From: Paenibacillus antibioticophila | GTDB lineage: Bacteria; Bacillota; Bacilli; Paenibacillales; Paenibacillaceae | NCBI RefSeq assembly: GCF_000455265.1 | Contig: NZ_HG005139.1 | Span: 761,131-825,130 of the forward strand | Direction: 5' to 3' | DNA length: 64,000 bases | Shown here: positions 57,262 to 64,000 of the stretch, one piece after another | Numbering within the stretch: position 1 is the stretch's first letter | Layout: each line of letters starts with the position of its first letter | Made by a program: the position numbers and the translations under genes | Notes under the pieces: model-generated | The model's input: only the letters and a program-made list of their open reading frames with translations | Told to the model about the DNA's origin: nothing | Database searches by the model: none

Positions 57262-57825
57262 ATGAGCAGCACACATTATGCCACCGAAATTCTGAAGGAG
57301 CTGGAACGGACGCTTACTCGTATTAGCAATACGGACCTAGAGGCGATGGCAGGGCTTATGCTCCGATCAGAAAAGGTGTTTATTGCCGGGGCTGGCCGAT
57401 CCGGACTCATGGGAAAAGCATTTGCCATGCGTTTGATGCATATCGGACGGCAGGTCTATGTGGTGGGCGAGACCGTGACGCCTGGAATTGGCCCGAATGA
57501 TCTGCTGCTGCTATGCTCCGGGTCCGGAGAGACGGGAAGCCTGGCATTGATGGCAGAGAAGGCTGTTAGGATCGGGGCAAGGGTTGGACTGATTACCATC
57601 AAGCCGGAATCCACCATCGGACGACTGGCAGAAGCTATTGTTCAGGTTCCGGCATCAGCCAAGGAGGACACAGCTGCAAGCGGAGCGGCGATCACAATTC
57701 AGCCGATGGGTTCTCTGTTTGAGCAAGGACTTCTGCTCTGTCTGGATGCTTTGGTATTAACACTGATGGATATAGAAGGCATTACGGGGGCAGATATGTT
57801 TGGCCGGCATGCCAATCTGGAATAA
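57262..57825 (+). CDS. hxlB: 6-Phospho-3-hexuloisomerase
   Basis: The 187-residue SIS-fold isomerase turns hexulose 6-phosphate into fructose 6-phosphate. 'VFIAGAGRSGLMGKAFAMRLMH' and 'LLLCSGSGETGSLALMAEKA' are the sugar-phosphate-binding loops, with 'QPMGSLFEQGLLLCLDALVL' near the C-terminus. It is translated right after hxlA and followed by a terminator. Confidence 0.95.
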   Translation: MSSTHYATEILKELERTLTRISNTDLEAMAGLMLRSEKVFIAGAGRSGLMGKAFAMRLMHIGRQVYVVGETVTPGIGPNDLLLLCSGSGETGSLALMAEKAVRIGARVGLITIKPESTIGRLAEAIVQVPASAKEDTAASGAAITIQPMGSLFEQGLLLCLDALVLTLMDIEGITGADMFGRHANLE

Positions 57826-57834
57826 GAAGCTATA

Positions 57835-57874
57835 AGATCGGAGCTCCTGGGCGAACAGGACTCCGGTCTTTTTT
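57835..57874 (+). terminator. Terminator after hxlAB
   Basis: GATCGGAG-CTCCTG pairs with CAGGA-CTCCGGTC around GGCGAA, followed by TTTTTT. Confidence 0.82.
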
Positions 57875-57989
57875 CATTGCTGTTTATTGAATGGAACGTA
57901 AGATGCGGGTTTTGCACTAGTCCATCACTGTAGTAAAATAAATATACATTTGAGTCTGAAAATGAATAAACGAGAGGAGGTTCTGATGC

Positions 57990-58367
57990 ATGGCCTCTGA
58001 AGTGAAAGAACGAATCAATCTACAGGAAATCAACTGTGAAAAAGAACTGACTCTTGCTGTGATTGGCGGCAAATGGAAGCTGATTATACTATGGCATCTT
58101 GGTCTGGAAGGAACCAAACGATTCAGCGAGCTGAAGAGACAAATCCCTCATATTACACAAAAGATGTTGACGAACCAGCTCCGCGAGCTGGAGGAAGACC
58201 AATTACTGGAGCGGAAGGTGTATGCCGAGGTACCGCCGCGTGTAGAATATTCGCTTACAGAATATGGTCAGAGCTTAATGCCTTTGTTGAAGGCGATGTA
58301 TGACTGGGGTAAGGAATACGGAGAAAATGTCATTTGGAATTCGAATCAAGAAGCAGGAACCCAATAA
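57990..58367 (+). CDS. hxlR: HxlR-family transcriptional regulator
   Basis: The 125-residue winged-helix protein has the HxlR pattern '[16 protein letters not shown]', '[20 protein letters not shown]' and '[15 protein letters not shown]'. A single Cys (C16) before the first helix matches the formaldehyde- or electrophile-sensing Cys of this family. In B. subtilis HxlR activates hxlAB from a divergent gene; here it is downstream on the same strand. GAGAGGAGG lies nine bases before ATG 57990. Confidence 0.88.
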   Translation: MASEVKERINLQEINCEKELTLAVIGGKWKLIILWHLGLEGTKRFSELKRQIPHITQKMLTNQLRELEEDQLLERKVYAEVPPRVEYSLTEYGQSLMPLLKAMYDWGKEYGENVIWNSNQEAGTQ

Positions 58368-58385
58368 GGGGAATGGGGCGAAGGG

Positions 58386-59321
58386 ATGTGCGGGGAGATG
58401 GAGGATTTCAAAGCGGAGGCCACTGGGACGGAATCATTTGTGAGCAAGGACCGCATTGCTGTAGTAACAGGGGCAAGCGGCGGGATGGGGCGGGCAACAG
58501 CGGCTCTGCTCGCAGCCGAGCATGGCATGAAGGTTCTGTTATTAGTTCGGGATGCCAAGCGGGGCCAGGCAGCAGTCGATGAGGTGAATCGCCGAAGCGG
58601 TCGCAACGATGCGGAGATGGTATTGGGAGATTTGGCTTCCTTTGCTAGTATTCGTGCGGCGGCAGCCGAAATTGCGGAACGGGTCGATCATATCGACGTC
58701 CTTGTCAATAACGCGGGAGTGGTTACGATCAAGCGGGAAGTGACGGAGGATGGCTTCGAAAGGCAGCTTGGGGTTAATCACCTGGGTCATTTTCTGCTGA
58801 CAGGGCTGCTGATGCCCCTCCTATTGCGCAGCACCGCAGGACGAATCGTTGTAGTCTCCTCCGGCGCCCACAAGATTGGGCGAATGAATTATGAAGATCC
58901 AGGCATGAACAGAGGCTTTAAAACCTGGAATGCCTATGGTCGCTCCAAGCTGGCGAATATCTGGTTTACCCGCGAACTGGCAGCCCGGCTGGCCGCGACG
59001 AAGGTAACGGTGAACGCCCTGCATCCGGGTGCCGTCTCGACTGACATCGGCGTCAATCGCCAAACCGGGTTCGGCAAAATGGTGCACAAGCTGCTGCGTC
59101 CCTTTTTCCTTTCTCCGGAGGAAGGCTCCTCTACGGCCATATTCCTTGCCACTGCTCCGGAGCTGGCGGAGCAATCCGGCGGTTATTATTATCGCAAGAA
59201 GCGGATTTCTCCGTCCACGCGAGCGGAGGACTCCAGTGAAGCATCACGGTTCTGGGCATGGAGCGAACAGGCGACTGGATTTCAATGGGTGGGATTTGAA
59301 AGGGAGCATACCGAACATTGA
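58386..59321 (+). CDS. SDR oxidoreductase, retinol-dehydrogenase-like
   Basis: The 311-residue short-chain dehydrogenase has 'IAVVTGASGGMGRATAALLA' (cofactor loop), 'VDHIDVLVNNAGVV', 'VVVSSGAHKIGRMNYED' (Ser) and the catalytic Tyr/Lys in 'WNAYGRSKLANIWFTREL'. The C-terminal extension resembles RDH/WW-domain oxidoreductase-like members. It starts 18 bases after the HxlR gene, so it is probably co-transcribed and under its control; aldehyde clearance is an inference. Start ATG 58386, with ATG 58398 also possible. Confidence 0.88.
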   Translation: MCGEMEDFKAEATGTESFVSKDRIAVVTGASGGMGRATAALLAAEHGMKVLLLVRDAKRGQAAVDEVNRRSGRNDAEMVLGDLASFASIRAAAAEIAERVDHIDVLVNNAGVVTIKREVTEDGFERQLGVNHLGHFLLTGLLMPLLLRSTAGRIVVVSSGAHKIGRMNYEDPGMNRGFKTWNAYGRSKLANIWFTRELAARLAATKVTVNALHPGAVSTDIGVNRQTGFGKMVHKLLRPFFLSPEEGSSTAIFLATAPELAEQSGGYYYRKKRISPSTRAEDSSEASRFWAWSEQATGFQWVGFEREHTEH

Positions 59322-59352
59322 TTAAATGAATTCAGCATCATATCCCAGTAAA

Positions 59353-59386
59353 AACAAGCGCACATGGCCTATCATGTGCGCTTGTT
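59353..59386. terminator. Bidirectional terminator-like hairpin
   Basis: AACAAGCGCACATG and CATGTGCGCTTGTT form a perfect 14-bp stem with a six-base loop between convergent genes. An A-run on the left favours the minus-strand transcript. Confidence 0.75.
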
Positions 59387-59408
59387 CGACTGTTACCTTT
59401 AACGAGAT

Positions 59409-59972
59409 CTACACGATGGAATCCAGGTTGTCAGCCAGCCGATGAATGGGTCTTTTCGCTGGCTGCTGCAAATGGTACAGAAATGAAGGGCGCGGCTGAG
59501 CTATTAATTGCTTGTCCACCGCCCCTAGCTCATGCAGATTACCCAATCGTGCAGATAACATGCTCGGCGTCACCTGCTGCAAAGCCTGACGGATATCTTG
59601 AAAGTGCTCATGTTTGTAATGCAGCGCGAGCAAAACGGGCATATTCCAGGCTTTAGCCGACAATCTGCCGTATCCCAGCTCAAGCTCGGCTGCTTGGAGC
59701 ATCAGAGCTGCCTCCCGGAACAGCCGGCCCTTTTCTGTCAGCACATATTCGGGCAGCGCGGGATGACGCCGCTCATAGGGCGATAGATGCCGGAGCAGAC
59801 CGCTTTCCGTCATCCGCTTCAGATTGTCGCTTAAACGTCCCGGAGATATTTGCAAATGATGCTGTATCGGGGTGAAACGGCCCCTGCATTTCTCCAGTGA
59901 TACTAGAATAGGCACCGTCCATTGTCCCGAGAGCTCTTGCGAGAGCTGAAGAACTTGACCTTGCGTACTCAG
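59409..59972 (-). CDS. Tandem HxlR-type winged-helix regulator with probable CTG start
   Basis: The open frame runs well past the first GTG (59915): upstream codons give 'QELSGQWTVPILVSLEK', the canonical HxlR first-helix motif (G-W-P-L/I), so translation must begin earlier. The only initiator-like codon is CTG 59972, overlapping the TGA of the upstream glyoxalase gene (CTGA). The 187-residue product has one HxlR unit at about 15-95 and a second, degenerate one ('AWNMPVLLALHYKHEHFQDI...GNLHELGAV'). Function unknown. Confidence 0.7.
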   Translation of the reverse strand: MSTQGQVLQLSQELSGQWTVPILVSLEKCRGRFTPIQHHLQISPGRLSDNLKRMTESGLLRHLSPYERRHPALPEYVLTEKGRLFREAALMLQAAELELGYGRLSAKAWNMPVLLALHYKHEHFQDIRQALQQVTPSMLSARLGNLHELGAVDKQLIAQPRPSFLYHLQQPAKRPIHRLADNLDSIV

Positions 59973-60331
59973 AGCGGACTCAATTCCTCGGATAACATCA
60001 GGCTGTGTCCGTCAGGATCCACAAAAGTCGCCAGCTTTGCCATATCGGGTACGGTCTCTGTCTCACCGATGAAGGTTACGCCCTTTTGCTCCAAGGATCG
60101 TCTGGAGGTCTCAATATCATAAACCTCAAATACGGTGGATGATGTGGAAGGAATAACCTCTTCTGCCTCGGAGAATCCGATAATACAATCCTTCGTAGTC
60201 GTATTTACCATAGCCATTCCAGAGTCAGCATCATGAAAGACAAGCTCGAATCCCAATAGCTCCTTGTAAAAGTGGATTGTGTCTTTCAAGCTCTTCACGC
60301 TGTACCATATGGTTACGCCTGGTTTAAACAT
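59969..60331 (-). CDS. Glyoxalase/VOC-family protein
   Basis: A 120-residue VOC fold of two beta-alpha-beta-beta-beta repeats: 'GVTIWYSVKSLKDTIHFYKELLGF' and 'STVFEVYDIETSRRSLEQKG', ending 'LATFVDPDGHSLMLSEE'. The metal ligands of glyoxalase I are only partly present (His in GHSL), so dioxygenase, resistance or binding roles are equally possible. GGAGGTG precedes ATG 60331. It overlaps the tandem HxlR gene by four bases. Confidence 0.85.
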   Translation of the reverse strand: MFKPGVTIWYSVKSLKDTIHFYKELLGFELVFHDADSGMAMVNTTTKDCIIGFSEAEEVIPSTSSTVFEVYDIETSRRSLEQKGVTFIGETETVPDMAKLATFVDPDGHSLMLSEELSPL

Positions 60332-60501
60332 AGAGCACCTCCAATAGATTAATACCGATAGTATATCAAGTATTATTTCGGTAGTAAATGATTCGTACCT
60401 AAAATGGTCCAGGGATTTTCATTAATATGAAAAAGGCCTCGGTAAATGTCATATTTAGGGTGATATACTGAGGCTAACATGATATTAGGGGGTTATATCC
60501 A

Positions 60502-61128
60502 TTGAATCGTAAAGTGGATTTCAAGAAGGATTTCAAGCAGCTGTATCTGCCGAAGTCGTCTCCAGAGATTATACAAGTTCCGAACATGAATTTTATAATG
60601 GTGGAGGGCTCCGGAGACCCAAACGGAGAGGAGTTCTCTAGGGCGGTTGAGGCTTTGTACAGCTTATGCTATGCCGTAAGGATGTCATACAAAAGCAAGG
60701 ATGTGCCGGAGGGTTACTACGAATATACTGTTTTTCCGATGGAGGGGGTCTGGGATTTAGTGGATCGAACCAAACCCTCAACGGACAAAAGCAACTACAA
60801 ATACACATTGATGATACGCCAACCGGATTTTTTGACGGAGCAAGGATTTCAGCGGTTTCTGGAACAGGTAAAAGGGAAAAAGCCCAATCCGTTTCTGGAG
60901 ACCGTCCGTTTTGAGTCCATGGAAGAAGGTCTATGCTGTCAAATGCTGCATATTGGCAGTTACGACGGTGAGCCGGCGAGCTTTGCCCGAATGGAAGCCT
61001 TTTGTGCAGAGAATGGTTACAGCCGCACTAGTAAACTGCATCGGGAAATCTATTTGTCCGACCCTCGAAAGACAAAGCCGGAGAAGCTAAAAACGGTGTT
61101 AAGATTCCATGCTGAAAAGAGCAGATGA
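60502..61128 (+). CDS. GyrI-like domain protein
   Basis: A 208-residue protein of the GyrI-like/YdhM-type family: 'FKQLYLPKSSPEIIQVPNMNFIMVEGSGDPNGEEF' (read in parts), 'YYEYTVFPMEGVWDL' and the C-terminal 'TSKLHREIYLSDPRKTKPEKLKT', the family's typical end. It probably binds small molecules. Start TTG 60502 behind AGGGGG. It is convergent with the membrane-protein gene, six bases apart, with no terminator seen. Confidence 0.82.
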   Translation: MNRKVDFKKDFKQLYLPKSSPEIIQVPNMNFIMVEGSGDPNGEEFSRAVEALYSLCYAVRMSYKSKDVPEGYYEYTVFPMEGVWDLVDRTKPSTDKSNYKYTLMIRQPDFLTEQGFQRFLEQVKGKKPNPFLETVRFESMEEGLCCQMLHIGSYDGEPASFARMEAFCAENGYSRTSKLHREIYLSDPRKTKPEKLKTVLRFHAEKSR

Positions 61129-61134
61129 GCGGTA

Positions 61135-61767
61135 TCAGGCTTTTGCAGAAGCAAGGGGGTTGCTTTCTCGTTTACGACTCCGGAAATAAAGAGTAGACAG
61201 CGCCATTACCGGGGCGAAATAGATGCACCAAAAGATAAGAGCGATTACACCAGACATATCAGATTCGCCGCCTTGCTTAAACACGTTAAACATCGGAAGA
61301 AGCACGCAAACCGGGAAAAATGCCCCATGGATAAGGAACATATATTTCATCACCCGCTCTTTTCCAGTTTGTGCACGGATGGTTAGGCCGATGAGAAAGG
61401 TGGATAATGCCATTAACCCGTACCCCATGATGTCGAATCCGAACACCCAGCTGCCAGGCGTAAAGGTGATTGCTTCGATGACCGCCGGACTTGCAGACTG
61501 ATGGGCAACGGTCGTCAATTGCGAATAATACACGAAGTTCGTAAAAACCGAATAAATAACTGCAATCGCCACGCCTCCCAGAGCAACTCCTTTCTTATCT
61601 TCTTCCGCTTCCTGAGCGAATGCGCAGGCCAGCAACACATAGGCCCAGCCTAGCAACAGGCATACGAAATAGCTAAGCCCACCGTTAAAAGTAACAAGTC
61701 CAATCAAAAATAGAATCGTACAACCTCCGGCGATGATGGATGAATAAAAACCTAGCTGTTTATTCAT
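61135..61767 (-). CDS. Six-helix membrane protein, unknown
   Basis: A 210-residue protein with six hydrophobic segments, among them 'IIAGGCTILFLIGLVTFNGG', 'LSYFVCLLLGWAYVLLACAF', 'GVAIAVIYSVFTNFVYYSQL', 'GLMALSTFLIGLTIRA' and 'GVIALIFWCIYFAPVMALS'. No family recognised. It overlaps the end of the TetR gene by eight bases and is likely its regulated partner, perhaps in efflux or membrane stress. Confidence 0.75.
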   Translation of the reverse strand: MNKQLGFYSSIIAGGCTILFLIGLVTFNGGLSYFVCLLLGWAYVLLACAFAQEAEEDKKGVALGGVAIAVIYSVFTNFVYYSQLTTVAHQSASPAVIEAITFTPGSWVFGFDIMGYGLMALSTFLIGLTIRAQTGKERVMKYMFLIHGAFFPVCVLLPMFNVFKQGGESDMSGVIALIFWCIYFAPVMALSTLYFRSRKRESNPLASAKA

Positions 61768-62350
61768 TGGAATCTGTCCCCTCCCATTTCATATAGTTCA
61801 TGATGACATCTATGAACCGGTCTCTTTGAACCTTGTCGTCAAACTGGTATCCGAATAGCTCTTCACTTAGTTCCCTTCTCAGAAAAACAGCCTGCAGGAC
61901 CGAGGTTATCATAAACATCAGCAAGGTTTTGTCCTTGTCCGGAAAATTCACGTCTTTTAGGGATAGGCCAAATCCTTTCACGGTTTGCATTGTATTATCG
62001 AATGTTTTCGGTGTTTTAAAATCGCCAAGAATAGAGATTCGTGCGACGGATGGATTACCCGCTAAGAAATCGGCAACCGATTTTACCACGTTTTTTAGTT
62101 GCTCAATGCGATTCAAATTCCCGTTCATATCTGGCTTGAATTTGGATATGACCTCGCCGATAATTTGCTGAACAGAAACCTCGATCAGATTGTCTTTGGT
62201 TTGAAAGTGATAATTGATCAATCCTATTCCTACATTGGATCTTTCGGCGATGGTTCTTACGGTCAGTTCTTCGGTATTCCCGCCGCTTTCTTGAATCAAT
62301 TCTATAGTTGCATCAACAATTGCTTTTTTAGCATCATTTCTTGGGACCAT
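61760..62350 (-). CDS. TetR-family transcriptional regulator
   Basis: A 196-residue repressor with the TetR HTH near residues 12-58 ('AIVDATIELIQESGGNTEEL', 'TVRTIAERSNVGIGLINYHF') and a variable ligand domain. The second ATG (62350) is chosen because AGGAGG is only two bases from the first (62353). The palindrome CTGAACAA-N11-TTGTTCAG lies just upstream. It forms an operon with the membrane protein. Confidence 0.9.
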   Translation of the reverse strand: MVPRNDAKKAIVDATIELIQESGGNTEELTVRTIAERSNVGIGLINYHFQTKDNLIEVSVQQIIGEVISKFKPDMNGNLNRIEQLKNVVKSVADFLAGNPSVARISILGDFKTPKTFDNTMQTVKGFGLSLKDVNFPDKDKTLLMFMITSVLQAVFLRRELSEELFGYQFDDKVQRDRFIDVIMNYMKWEGTDSNE

Positions 62351-62363
62351 CATGTCCTCCTAA

Positions 62364-62390
62364 CTGAACAATGATTTGAACGTTGTTCAG
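62364..62390. promoter_or_regulatory. Operator-like palindrome of the TetR operon
   Basis: CTGAACAA (62364-62371) and TTGTTCAG (62383-62390) are exact inverted repeats 11 bp apart, within 15 bases of the TetR start codon on the minus strand, suiting autorepression. Confidence 0.65.
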
Positions 62391-62539
62391 TGATTAATAT
62401 AGCAAAACTTCCCTCATTTGTCTATGCAAAAATAACCATTTCAATCGCCTAAATATCATGCGCCTTATAATGAGAAATCTCTGGCTCAGGATGAATGTTA
62501 ACCGATTTGCTGTCAGCCGGGTGATAGTGTCGGTCCCTT

Positions 62540-63622
62540 CTATGTTCTGACCGTGACCTGAGACGACATGTCCGCAATGTCGGCCAAGTCCTGTTCGAAG
62601 GATTCATAGCGGAACAATTGCTCAATGTGGAACACGCCCGGTTCCATTTCGACGGCATAGAGCTTCCTTGCCAGCAAGACAGCTACCCGTGCCGTGATCG
62701 CCGCCTCTTCAGTGCCCTGCAGAAAGCATTCCGCATGGGCAGGCAGGCCTTTCAATTCACCGTAGGCATCAATTTTGAGTGCGAACAGGGGATTGCCGAG
62801 CTTCATAGCACTGAACAGGCTGACAGCCCCATTCCGGATCCAACCCACGTTTAGCATGTTGAGGATTCCAATACGTTTTAAGACGCTCATAAACCAGGTA
62901 AGAAAGGTATGATCGAAGCAGAGCCGGGTTGAAACGTCAGGCACTTGCACAGTCCTAGGTAGAATATGCTGGTCGGCAAAATTAAAACGATATGCTGTAC
63001 GACGTCCCAAATTACCGCCGAAGTCGGTTTTTCGCCCATCTGTTAAGCTGGAGTGCGGCAGGCTTTTTCCTTGCGTTATCGTATGAAAGTCTCTACGCAG
63101 ATTATCTATTGTCCATTCAATGGCTGCTTTGCCATGGGAATCGCCTAATCCAAGCATGAGGGAGATGTTGATATTGTCCGTCTTATCCAAGAGCCTGGCA
63201 GCCTGAAGAGACAATAGGTTTGTTAAACCCGGGGCAAGTCCGACGCTCAGGATGGCTGTTGCGCCGTTTGCAGCTGCTAGTGGATGAAGCCGCTCGACTT
63301 GAGACAGAAACCGATAGTCGGCAGATACATCTATATACCGTATCCCCTGCTTCAGGCACACTTCGACGAATGCCGTATTTTGCTGGTCCAGGCACATAAT
63401 TACTAGCTTAACTCCAGCCAGCAATTGCTCGTCCGGTACTTCGCGTATATCGATTTGCATCGGTTGAACCCGTCCATCTGTGGCCTGGCTGAAGGCATCT
63501 GCCCGGGAGAGTGTTTTACCGGCTGCATAGACCTTGCCCGGATAGCTCTTCGCAAGCACTTGGCATATGCCTTGTCCGACATGTCCATATCCGCCAATGA
63601 CGACAATTTGGTCTCTTAACAT
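62540..63622 (-). CDS. Saccharopine-dehydrogenase-like oxidoreductase
   Basis: A 360-residue protein with a Rossmann start 'IVVIGGYGHVGQGICQVLA' and the Sacchrp_dh_NADP pattern 'LVIMCLDQQNTAFVEVCLKQ' and 'GIRYIDVSADYRFL'. 'ILSVGLAPGLTNLLSLQAA' is the family's turn. Substrate unknown; relatives act on saccharopine or carboxynorspermidine, or are uncharacterised. GGAGGAATCAT precedes ATG 63622. A MarR gene lies 65 bases upstream on the same strand. Confidence 0.85.
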   Translation of the reverse strand: MLRDQIVVIGGYGHVGQGICQVLAKSYPGKVYAAGKTLSRADAFSQATDGRVQPMQIDIREVPDEQLLAGVKLVIMCLDQQNTAFVEVCLKQGIRYIDVSADYRFLSQVERLHPLAAANGATAILSVGLAPGLTNLLSLQAARLLDKTDNINISLMLGLGDSHGKAAIEWTIDNLRRDFHTITQGKSLPHSSLTDGRKTDFGGNLGRRTAYRFNFADQHILPRTVQVPDVSTRLCFDHTFLTWFMSVLKRIGILNMLNVGWIRNGAVSLFSAMKLGNPLFALKIDAYGELKGLPAHAECFLQGTEEAAITARVAVLLARKLYAVEMEPGVFHIEQLFRYESFEQDLADIADMSSQVTVRT

Positions 63623-63651
63623 GATGATTCCTCCAATGACTTAACTTTTGA

Positions 63652-63674
63652 TTTAGTTTAATATCTAAACTAAA
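63652..63674. promoter_or_regulatory. Operator-like palindrome between marR-type and dehydrogenase genes
   Basis: TTTAGTTTA and TAAACTAAA are perfect 9-bp inverted repeats separated by ATATC, 30 bases before the dehydrogenase start. The length and AT-rich dyad suit a MarR dimer. Confidence 0.6.
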
Positions 63675-63687
63675 TATCCAAAAAAAA

Positions 63688-64000
63688 TTACTTGTCTAAC
63701 ATGCGGTTTAATATATTTATACTTTTTTCGAACACTTCAATTTCTTGTTCTGTCAACTGTGAGCGAAGCTGGTTATAAAAGGAGTTACGTCCCGCTTCAT
63801 GGGCTAGATAAGCCTCCTTTCCCATGTCGGTGAGTGACAGGAGGGAGCTTCTTGAATCGGTGGGATGCGGAGAGCGCAGGACTAATGATTTCGACTCCAG
63901 CCGATCAACCAGTTGGGTGATTGCTCCCTTGGTTACGCCAAGACGTGCAGCCAATTCACTCATGAGGATGGCTCCATCATAGCCGATGGCATCAATAGTA
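63688..64000 (-). CDS. MarR-family regulator (5' part beyond window)
   Basis: The frame is open to the right edge; the visible 104 residues read 'TIDAIGYDGAILMSELAARL', 'GVTKGAITQLVDRLESKSLV' and the wing 'HPTDSRSSLLSLTDMGKEAY', the MarR winged helix, followed by the dimerisation helix. An internal ATG at 63963 would cut the HTH domain and is not the start. It probably represses the downstream dehydrogenase gene. Confidence 0.88.
   Translation of the reverse strand, partial: TIDAIGYDGAILMSELAARLGVTKGAITQLVDRLESKSLVLRSPHPTDSRSSLLSLTDMGKEAYLAHEAGRNSFYNQLRSQLTEQEIEVFEKSINILNRMLDK

Overview
The window looks like chromosome from a Paenibacillus-type endospore-forming Bacillota. Strong ribosome-binding sites, U-tract terminators, an arginyl T-box, a small acid-soluble spore protein, a YtvI-type sporulation membrane protein and exosporium-type collagen proteins point that way. 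The gene order of the left half (dnaE end, accDA, pyk, FxsA, ytvI, citZ-icd-mdh, phoPR, polA-mutM-coaE, nrdR) matches the corresponding Bacillus subtilis region, with insertions and one inverted gene order.

Positions 1-33,400 are core metabolism and phosphate control. They hold fatty-acid initiation (accD, accA), pyruvate kinase, a T-box-controlled argS, the TCA block citZ-icd-mdh plus a class I fumarase, and a sensor kinase followed by its response regulator (phoR then phoP, reversed relative to B. subtilis). A second-copy pstB with phoU, DNA repair and replication genes (polA, mutM), coaE, nrdR, and a complete pstSCAB operon follow. Three nearly identical Pho-box pairs (TTTACA-N5-TTAACA) precede phoP, pstB-phoU and pstS, so these units form one phosphate-starvation regulon.

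Positions 33,400-41,150 hold a YjcZ-like 34-residue membrane peptide, a secreted AA10 lytic polysaccharide monooxygenase with two FnIII modules and a chitin-binding module, an alternative enoyl reductase (FabV), a fructose operon (DeoR regulator, 1-phosphofructokinase, PTS EIIABC) and tRNA-Ala(GGC).

Positions 41,100-56,500 are accessory. Just after tRNA-Ala begins a patchwork of decayed tRNA-Ala 3' halves, a segmental duplication, an IS5-family remnant and two NTTRR-F1/collagen-like proteins. One collagen protein has 18 Gly-X-Y triplets and a DUF4183 end; its near-identical sibling has 377 triplets and no C-terminal domain, and is followed by a TPR glycosyltransferase. The most novel signal is a pair of diverged paralogous genes (41418-42128 minus, 55797-56480 plus), each encoding a putative PD-(D/E)XK-like plus winged-helix protein. 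Each lies beside its own, different family of 22-24 bp imperfect palindromes, mostly spaced about 50-52 bp apart. I propose these as a repeat/protein module resembling REP/RAYT logic without being homologous to it. An 890-residue MerR-GyrI-lectin-like-BtrH-like regulator is also unusual.

Positions 56,500-64,000 are formaldehyde fixation (hxlA-hxlB) with an HxlR regulator, oxidoreductases, a tandem-HxlR/glyoxalase pair with overlapping non-AUG start, a GyrI-like protein, a TetR/membrane-protein operon and a MarR/saccharopine-dehydrogenase-like pair cut by the right edge. All identifications rest on reading the sequence and recalled family knowledge; no database search was run.
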